64,000 bases of DNA, from the NCBI RefSeq assembly GCF_022846435.1, contig NZ_AP025627.1:840001-904000 (forward strand), given 5' to 3'. This stretch comes from Parageobacillus sp. KH3-4 (GTDB lineage Bacteria; Bacillota; Bacilli; Bacillales; Anoxybacillaceae). The position numbers and the translations under genes were made by a program. Positions 58,165 through 64,000 of this stretch are shown here, one piece after another (positions within the stretch are counted from its first letter, which is position 1; every line of letters starts with the position of its first letter). A model generated the notes under the pieces. The model did not search any database. It was not told the DNA's origin and saw only the letters and a list, made by a program, of their open reading frames with translations.

Positions 58165-59589
58165 TTGAAGCACATTATATTTGCCATTATTGCTTTTGTC
58201 CTTGCTATTCCGATTTTGCTTGTTCTTCCTGTTGGATTAAGTTGGAGTGGGAAAATCGTAGCGCTCATCATTGCCTTGTTGTTTTCCCTTCTTGCCTTAG
58301 TAGCAAAGTCCTTCTTTCCAATGTGGCAGCTTGTTCTATTATTAGGACTGCTGATGGTCGCGGTGACGTATTTGCTTCATCGCCAGTTCGCGCATGTTTT
58401 TTATGCGGCAAACAAAATCGATGACGATGAATTAGAGGGACAAAATGAACCTTCCTCTTTTGCCATTGGCGAAAACGACGATGCGCTGCGTGCGGAAGAA
58501 GGAGCGCCAGTCAATGAAGAGGCAGCGCCGCAAAACGTTTCACAAACAAATGCGGCAGTAGAGCCAAATGAAATCATCGCGGTAGATGAGCTTCCATTGG
58601 AGAGCGCTGCCGATATAGAACGGATCGAAATCAAGGCAGAACATGAATTTCCATGGGAAAATGAAAAAAACTCCCAGAAAAGCGAAACGGCGGAAATAAG
58701 CGAACTGCCTTCTGCTGCGGTTATAGATGAACAACAGGCAGAGGCTGTTGCGGAAAGCGAGTTTCCGTGGGAAACAGTAGACAATGGCGGCATAAACGAA
58801 GCGGAGAAATTCGCTGAACGGCCGTTTGAAACATCAAGCACAGATATGCCGTTTGCTGAGCTGCCGCCGATCGTAACACTGGAAATGGAAGAAAATTTGG
58901 CCGTTGTTCCTGATGGCGCACAAGAGACGGCAGTGCGTGATGGCGAAGAAAACCGATTACATAATTCACAAGAAGAGTGGAGCATGTTGACGAAGCCTTT
59001 AGCAATGGAAAGGAATGAACAACCGACAAAAATAGAAGCGGATGGTTTCGGATGGGACGATATTCTTTTCGAAAAAGCGGAATCAAAAGAAGCTATTTCT
59101 TCACCGGCAAAACAATCATTCTTTTTGGAAAATGAAAAAATGTCGCCGGAAAAAGTGAATGGAAAAGCACAAGAAGCGCAAATGGCAGAATGGAATGACA
59201 ACGAATGGTCACAAGAGAATCAGAGTGATTTGAGGGCTAAAGAACAAGCTATTTCCACGAAGGAAAACGCTGCTAGTCTAGCAGAAAGTTTCACGGCTAT
59301 TTCGCGGGTTCAGTCGGAAATTTTGCAAACCGTTGTTACTGAGCTTCAGTTAAACCGCAAGTACATAGATCCGCTAGAATATGAACAACGTGTTATTCAA
59401 TGTTTACAAACCCCGTTACCCGATTATGGCTATTACGTGTTCGCGCGTTTGTTAATGGAACATTATTTATTGGAGAAACAATATGACAAACTTGCGTCAT
59501 TGCTTGCGCAGCTGCAGGACAAATTCCATTCATATCCAATCATAAAAGAAGAAATTCAATTTCTTGCACACATATTACAGAAATTATAA
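58165..59589 (+). CDS. Membrane-anchored protein with long acidic linker and helical C-terminus, type IV pilus locus
   Basis: 474 residues, not recognised. The N-terminus has three hydrophobic helices (about 1-75). Then comes a long acidic, probably disordered stretch (about 85-370) with the short motif EFPWE twice, at about 158-162 and 197-201, and a GFGWDD variant near 295. The last 95 residues (QSEILQTVVTELQLNRKYIDPLEYEQRVIQCL...YVFARLLMEHYLLEKQYDKLASLLAQLQ) are helical and TPR-like. TTG start at 58165 behind GGGGTGA. Divergent from the prepilins and 20 bp before the PRC-barrel gene. It may be a cytoplasmic scaffold at the pilus base; this is a guess. Confidence 0.65.
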   Translation: MKHIIFAIIAFVLAIPILLVLPVGLSWSGKIVALIIALLFSLLALVAKSFFPMWQLVLLLGLLMVAVTYLLHRQFAHVFYAANKIDDDELEGQNEPSSFAIGENDDALRAEEGAPVNEEAAPQNVSQTNAAVEPNEIIAVDELPLESAADIERIEIKAEHEFPWENEKNSQKSETAEISELPSAAVIDEQQAEAVAESEFPWETVDNGGINEAEKFAERPFETSSTDMPFAELPPIVTLEMEENLAVVPDGAQETAVRDGEENRLHNSQEEWSMLTKPLAMERNEQPTKIEADGFGWDDILFEKAESKEAISSPAKQSFFLENEKMSPEKVNGKAQEAQMAEWNDNEWSQENQSDLRAKEQAISTKENAASLAESFTAISRVQSEILQTVVTELQLNRKYIDPLEYEQRVIQCLQTPLPDYGYYVFARLLMEHYLLEKQYDKLASLLAQLQDKFHSYPIIKEEIQFLAHILQKL

Positions 59590-59609
59590 AGGACAGGTGT
59601 GGTGAAAAG

Positions 59610-60410
59610 ATGAAGAATAGTGCACAAATCATGAACCTTCCAATTGTTAGTATCTCCGATGGTGCGCAAATAGGGACGGTAAAAACGCTAGTCATTAATC
59701 CTGAGAAAGGCTCGATCGATTTTCTCACCGTTGAACAAGAAGATGTTCAACTAAGCTTAAAAGCGATTCCGTTTAAAAAAGTGATCGGTATCGGCGAGTT
59801 TGCGGTAACGGTAGAAAGCTGCCACGATGTTATTGATTTATCGGAAATCCCGATCGCCAACCAGCTCGTCAATAAACAAATTCGCGTCAAAAACACGAAA
59901 GCGATGACGAGAAAAGGGCAGCTGCTAGGAGAGGTGACCGAATTTTTCGTCGATGAAGAAACGGGAGAAATTATCGGCGTCGAGCTGGATGTTGGTGACC
60001 GCCAAGCAGTGCTATCATCGCAATTTGTATTAACATATGGAAAAGACATTTTAGTTGTCAGTGAAGACGCGCCATCTTCTTTGCTTGCTGAAGCACGTTT
60101 GCTCGTTTCAGCAAAAGAGCAGGATGACGAAGAAACGGTGGAAAATGCTCCGCAAAACGAATATGTAGATGAGCGGCATTCCGGCGGCGAGATGGTGATG
60201 GAAGAAGCGGAAAGCAAAGAAGCGCTTCAGGCGTTGCGCGAAAAGCAAATGGAGCTTTTAAAGGGAAAACGGGTGACGAAAGATATTGTCGACAAAAACG
60301 GAAATACGTTTATTGAAGCTGGAACCGTTTTGACGGAAGAACTTATTCAAAAAGCGCAGGAAGAAGGACCAAGCGTGATCGTTGATATATCGATGAACGT
60401 GGAGGCATAA
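59610..60410 (+). CDS. PRC-barrel domain protein in the pilus locus
   Basis: 266 residues, no signal peptide. Two PRC-barrel units are visible: IVSISDGAQIGTVKTLVINPEKGSIDFLTVEQ (about 10-45) and GQLLGEVTEFFVDEETGEIIGVELDV (about 105-130). A C-terminal segment (KGKRVTKDIVDKNGNTFIEAGTVLTEELIQKAQEEG) resembles the small beta-hammerhead found in such proteins. PRC barrels bind RNA, photosynthetic or division proteins in other systems. The target here is unknown. It lies between an anchored scaffold-like protein and a VanW-like protein, all reading toward pilB. Confidence 0.78.
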   Translation: MKNSAQIMNLPIVSISDGAQIGTVKTLVINPEKGSIDFLTVEQEDVQLSLKAIPFKKVIGIGEFAVTVESCHDVIDLSEIPIANQLVNKQIRVKNTKAMTRKGQLLGEVTEFFVDEETGEIIGVELDVGDRQAVLSSQFVLTYGKDILVVSEDAPSSLLAEARLLVSAKEQDDEETVENAPQNEYVDERHSGGEMVMEEAESKEALQALREKQMELLKGKRVTKDIVDKNGNTFIEAGTVLTEELIQKAQEEGPSVIVDISMNVEA

Positions 60411-60430
60411 GCAAAAGGGGGAGGTAGGCG

Positions 60431-61792
60431 GTGAGGCAATTTGCTGCGGTAAAATTGTTTCTCGTCATCGCAATTGGTACAGTTTATTTAGTTAGTTTTT
60501 CCCATATCGGTGCTTTCGCGTACGAAACGTTTGTGGAAGAGACTGGCCGCCTGCCCGCAGGAACGATGGTTGGGCCTATTTCTGTGGCAAATAAATCCAA
60601 ACAAGAGGCGCTAGCGGAAATTGCAAAAAAAGTGGATGAATGGAAGGGAAACGCCACGATTACTGTGGCATATCAAGAAAAGAAGGAAGAAATTCCTACG
60701 TCGCAGTTTGCGTTCCACATTGAGCGGAGCGTAGAACAAATTGTCGAAGGACGACCGTCGCGGCTTTTTGTCCAGCTTGACGTGCAGTCATTTTCCAAAA
60801 CAATAAAAAAATTACTTCCCCCGCCGCTTGCTTCTTCTATCAATCTCGAAAAATTACAAAACGATGTAACGAATATTGCAGCCAGTTTACAAATGCCGTC
60901 AGAGCCAATTGATCTTGCAGCATATGTTTCCCGTTCCGACGAAACGATACAGCAAGTTAGCGCGGCAACATTGAAAATCGGAAAAAGGCAAACGCCATGG
61001 CTAGCATGGGTTGCTGCCAATCCGGCCATTGAAATTAAGGGCAAAAGCGTTTTTTCGCTTGCCTCATATATCAAAGAAACGGGCGGTTCGCTTTCTTCTG
61101 AGGAGATGAGCACGATTGCTTCAGCAATTTACCAGGCGATTTTGCCGACGAATTTTACGGTGGTCGAACGGCATACAAGCAATGAACTGCCCAATGGAAT
61201 AGCGATTGGCTACGAAGCGAAAGTAGACGGCCAACACCGCGATTTGCAGTTTTATAATCCAAATACCACCGCTTACACACTGCGTTTTCAAAAAACAGAA
61301 AACGGCTTGCGTGTTGCGCTTTTCGGCCTGCCGTTTGCCTATAAATATGTGGTGCGAGTCGGGGATATCGAATATTTCAAGCCGCGGACCATTGTTGAAT
61401 ATAGCCCTTTCCTTCGTCCCGGAGAACGCCGATTCAGACAAGCGGGAAAACGGGGAATGCTCGTAAAAGTGAAGAGAGAAACGTATGACGAGCAAAACCA
61501 TCTTGTACGTGTGGAAACGATTGCCGAAGACTTTTATCCGCCATCGTACAACATTGAACTTCGCGGATTGGAACTTGGAGACACCCAGTCGGGTGCATCC
61601 TTATCCGAACCGTCGACAGCTGACGAAAAACAAACAGACAATAATCGGAAAAACGATGAACAAATGAACGAAAACAGAGAGGAAAACAACGGACAATCTG
61701 AAGAAAAGCAGCCGGAAAAAGAGAAAGCACCTTCCACAACGAACGATGCGAACGGCAAGCAGAAAAACGACGATAACGAAAAGCAGGGATGA
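60431..61792 (+). CDS. VanW-like secreted or membrane-anchored protein in the pilus locus
   Basis: 453 residues. An N-terminal membrane helix or signal (VKLFLVIAIGTVYLVSFSHIGAFA) is followed by two repeats of a putative peptidoglycan-binding fold (LPAGTMVGPISVANKSKQEALAEI). A VanW domain follows at about 235-330 (ATLNFTVVERHTS-type region, DLQFYNPNTTAYTLRFQKTENGLRVALFG), then a G5-like segment, and a disordered tail rich in Glu, Asn and Lys. GTG start at 60431 with GAGG upstream. Such proteins occur next to pil genes in other Firmicutes. It may help the pilus pass the cell wall; that role is inferred. Confidence 0.75.
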   Translation: MRQFAAVKLFLVIAIGTVYLVSFSHIGAFAYETFVEETGRLPAGTMVGPISVANKSKQEALAEIAKKVDEWKGNATITVAYQEKKEEIPTSQFAFHIERSVEQIVEGRPSRLFVQLDVQSFSKTIKKLLPPPLASSINLEKLQNDVTNIAASLQMPSEPIDLAAYVSRSDETIQQVSAATLKIGKRQTPWLAWVAANPAIEIKGKSVFSLASYIKETGGSLSSEEMSTIASAIYQAILPTNFTVVERHTSNELPNGIAIGYEAKVDGQHRDLQFYNPNTTAYTLRFQKTENGLRVALFGLPFAYKYVVRVGDIEYFKPRTIVEYSPFLRPGERRFRQAGKRGMLVKVKRETYDEQNHLVRVETIAEDFYPPSYNIELRGLELGDTQSGASLSEPSTADEKQTDNNRKNDEQMNENREENNGQSEEKQPEKEKAPSTTNDANGKQKNDDNEKQG

Positions 61793-61795
61793 AAG

Positions 61796-63466
61796 ATGAA
61801 GAAAAAACAAGAGCGAAAGCGTTTAGGAGATTTATTAGTGGAAGCGGGGCTAATTACGGAGGAGCAGCTGCAGGAAGCTTTAAGAGAAAAAGCTCCCGGC
61901 CAAAAGCTGGGCGATGCGCTTTTGCAGCGCGGGTATATTACCGAGCAGCAGTTAATTGAAGTGCTTGAATTTCAGTTAGGCATCCCGCATGTCAGCTTGT
62001 ACCGCTATCCGATCGATCCGAAGCTAACCAACCTCATTCCAAAAGAATTTGCCAAGCGGCATATGGTGATGCCTTTAAAAATTGAGGGGGAACGCCTGTT
62101 TGTAGCGATGGCTGATCCGATGGACTTTTTTGTCATCGATGATTTGCGCCTTTCGACAGGATTTCATATTGAAACGGCGATTGCCTCAAAAGATGATATT
62201 TTGCGGGCGATCCATACATATTATGACATTAATGAGTCTGTAGAAGATTTTTTACAAATGGCCCCCGCAGCGGAAACAAAGGTGGAAGAGGAACGGGCAA
62301 TAGAAGAAGATTCCCCGATTGTCCGGCTTGTTAACCAAATTTTGCAGCTCGCCGTTGAACAGCGGGCGAGCGATATCCACATCGACCCACAGGAAACGAA
62401 AATCCTTGTCCGTTACCGCATCGACGGAATGCTGCGGACGGACCGCGCGCTTCCAAAACATATGCAAAGCATGCTGACGGCCAGAATTAAAATTTTAGCG
62501 AATATGGATATTACCGAGCATCGCATTCCGCAAGATGGGCGGATTAAAATGAACGTCGATTTCCATCCGGTCGATTTGCGCGTTTCCACATTGCCGACCA
62601 TCTACGGCGAAAAAATCGTGATCCGCATTCTTGATTTAGGGGCGGCGCTGAACGATATTCATAAGCTTGGTTTTAACCAGTTAAATTTGCAACGGTTTAT
62701 TGAACTCATTGAAAGGCCGAACGGAATCGTTCTTATTACTGGGCCGACTGGAGCGGGAAAATCATCGACGTTATATGCGGCGCTGAACCATTTAAACAGC
62801 GACGAAGTGAATATTATTACGATCGAAGACCCTGTCGAATATCAGATTGAAGGAGTCAATCAAATTCAAGTCAATCCAAATGTCGGCTTGACGTTTGCGC
62901 AAGGGCTGCGTTCAATTTTGCGGCAAGACCCAAACATTATTATGGTTGGAGAAATTCGCGACCGCGAAGCGGCGGAAGTGGCGATCCGCGCGTCATTAAC
63001 CGGCCATTTAGTGTTAAGCACTTTGCATACAAACGACGCGTTAAGCACGATCACGCGCTTAATTGACATGGGAATTGAGCCGTTTCTTGTGGCGACCTCT
63101 TTAGCCGGCGTTGTTTCCCAGCGGCTCGTTCGCCGCGTCTGCCGCGATTGCCAAGAAGAGCAGGAACCAACGAAAAGGGAAATCGAGATTTTTGCCCGCC
63201 GCGGCATGAAAATCGACAAGCTCGTTCGCGGCCGCGGCTGTCCAACGTGCAATATGACGGGTTATAAAGGACGAATCGCCATTCATGAGCTGCTTGTGAT
63301 GACCGACGAAATGCGCCGCGTCATTTTAAATAAAGAGCCATTTTCGAAATTGCGCGAGCTTGCCATTAAAAACCGCATGATTTTTTTGATTGATGACGGA
63401 TTATTAAAAGTAAAGCAAGGATTAACGACGCTAGAAGAAGTATTGAAAGTGGCGATTTTAAGTTAA
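61796..63466 (+). CDS. pilB: Type IV pilus assembly ATPase PilB (GspE family)
   Basis: 556 residues. N-terminal MshEN/T2SSE domain (RLGDLLVEAGLITEEQLQEALREK and the repeat GDALLQRGYITEQQLIEVLEFQLG). The ATPase domain has Walker A GPTGAGKSSTLY near 316, the Asp box ITIEDPVEYQIEGVNQIQVN, Walker B PNIIMVGEIRD near 380 and the His box GHLVLSTLHTND. A four-cysteine zinc site is present (CRDCQEEQ and GRGCPTCNMTGYKG). It powers pilus extension from the inner face of the membrane. ATG 61796 overlaps the region of the previous stop by a 3-bp gap. The C2-type nucleotide-binding MshEN region could sense cyclic di-GMP. Confidence 0.95.
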   Translation: MKKKQERKRLGDLLVEAGLITEEQLQEALREKAPGQKLGDALLQRGYITEQQLIEVLEFQLGIPHVSLYRYPIDPKLTNLIPKEFAKRHMVMPLKIEGERLFVAMADPMDFFVIDDLRLSTGFHIETAIASKDDILRAIHTYYDINESVEDFLQMAPAAETKVEEERAIEEDSPIVRLVNQILQLAVEQRASDIHIDPQETKILVRYRIDGMLRTDRALPKHMQSMLTARIKILANMDITEHRIPQDGRIKMNVDFHPVDLRVSTLPTIYGEKIVIRILDLGAALNDIHKLGFNQLNLQRFIELIERPNGIVLITGPTGAGKSSTLYAALNHLNSDEVNIITIEDPVEYQIEGVNQIQVNPNVGLTFAQGLRSILRQDPNIIMVGEIRDREAAEVAIRASLTGHLVLSTLHTNDALSTITRLIDMGIEPFLVATSLAGVVSQRLVRRVCRDCQEEQEPTKREIEIFARRGMKIDKLVRGRGCPTCNMTGYKGRIAIHELLVMTDEMRRVILNKEPFSKLRELAIKNRMIFLIDDGLLKVKQGLTTLEEVLKVAILS

Positions 63467-63478
63467 AGGTGGGAAAAA

Positions 63479-64000
63479 ATGAGACAAAGATTGGACGCTC
63501 TTTTACGTGCAGCGTTTGAAGTAAAAGCCTCCGACGTTCATTTAACGGTCGGCGTGCCGCCGATTTTCCGCATCAATGGCGAATTAAAAAAATACGGCCA
63601 AGACGTTTTGCGGCCGGAAGATACAGAAGGAATGGCCAAGGCGATCATCCCGTCTCATTTATGGCTGCGATTTCAGGAAAAAGGAGAATTGGATTTTTCC
63701 TACGGGATTCCCGGCGTCTCCCGCTTTCGCGTCAATACGTATAGGCAGCGGTCGTGCGTGTCGCTGGCCATCCGCATCATTCCGACAAAAATCCCAACGA
63801 TTGATGAACTGCGCCTTCCTGAAGTGATAAAGCAAATCGCGCAAAAGCCGCACGGGCTTGTGCTAGTGACAGGACCGACGGGAAGCGGAAAGTCGACGAC
63901 GCTTGCGGCAATGATCGACTATATGAACAAAACGATGCGCAAACATATTATTACGCTGGAGGATCCAATTGAATATTTGCACAAGCACGGAAGCTGCATT
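63479..64000 (+). CDS. pilT: Twitching motility ATPase PilT, N-terminal part (runs off window)
   Basis: 174 codons are open to the window edge. MRQRLDALLRAAFEVKASDVHLTVGVPPIFRINGEL is the PilT opening. ELDFSYGIPGVSRFRVN, the Walker A GPTGSGKSTT near residue 138 and the Asp box ITLEDPIEYLHKH follow in order. PilT depolymerises the pilus by drawing subunits back into the membrane, giving twitching and DNA uptake. ATG at 63479 with AAAGGTGGG upstream, 12 bp after pilB. The Walker B and His boxes lie outside the window. Confidence 0.96.
   Translation, partial: MRQRLDALLRAAFEVKASDVHLTVGVPPIFRINGELKKYGQDVLRPEDTEGMAKAIIPSHLWLRFQEKGELDFSYGIPGVSRFRVNTYRQRSCVSLAIRIIPTKIPTIDELRLPEVIKQIAQKPHGLVLVTGPTGSGKSTTLAAMIDYMNKTMRKHIITLEDPIEYLHKHGSCI

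Noticed and set aside
58401-59201. Minus-strand 266-codon open frame, serine-rich
   Set aside because: It lies fully opposite the acidic linker of the 474-residue protein; the Glu-rich codons read as Ser/Phe in reverse. No ribosome site.

Overview
The window looks like part of the chromosome of a thermophilic, spore-forming member of the Bacillaceae, most likely Parageobacillus, Geobacillus or a close relative. Three things point there. The gene order of large blocks is that of the Bacillus subtilis core chromosome (uvrC-lysC-yslB-sdhCAB-gerE-ysmB-racE-gerM-rph-ysnA-ysnB; ilvBNC-leuABCD-ysoA-tig-clpX-lonB-lonA-engB-hemAXCDBL-spoVID-ysxE-valS-folC). Sporulation genes and promoters matching sigma-E, sigma-F and sigma-K consensus patterns are present. 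The base composition is moderate, judged by eye. The species call is inference. I saw no insertion sequence, prophage, CRISPR array or rRNA.

Layout. 1-3440: four overlapping genes for a cell-surface glycan or lipid-linked sugar (epimerase end, flippase-like protein, membrane phosphoesterase, family 2 glycosyltransferase). 3480-5290: a two-gene iron uptake unit with a textbook Fur box on its promoter. 5332-6771: an orphan GT-C-like membrane protein. 6790-18149 and on to 19267: core housekeeping genes, including a lysine riboswitch on lysC, an internal start in lysC, the succinate dehydrogenase operon, and germination and RNA/nucleotide clean-up genes. 19294-19628: a tRNA-Arg gene with its own promoter and a long leader. 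19730-29140: ilvE, a leucine T-box, then ilvBNC-leuABCD. 29150-38049: ysoA, trigger factor and ATP-dependent proteolysis (ClpX, LonB, LonA), and EngB. 38057-44960: a small membrane protein and the haem pathway from glutamyl-tRNA to porphobilinogen/uroporphyrinogen. 44962-51947: spore coat genes, a valine T-box with valS, and folC.

52017-64000 is the accessory region. It holds a type IV pilus locus at the folC end of the conserved block. It contains a secreted 1057-residue VWA/Big2 protein, a converging set of three prepilin-like genes (one with a large, probably beta-helical body), three unfamiliar envelope or cytoplasmic accessory genes, the PilB assembly ATPase, and the start of PilT, which runs off the window. 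The most interesting inference is that the VWA protein and the beta-helical prepilin-like protein form a pilus tip complex analogous to PilY1/PilX.

Regulation visible in the DNA covers iron (Fur), lysine (L-box), charged tRNA-Leu and tRNA-Val (T-boxes), probably CodY on ilvE, and sporulation sigma factors on gerE, lonB, spoVID and a small antisense membrane-protein gene.
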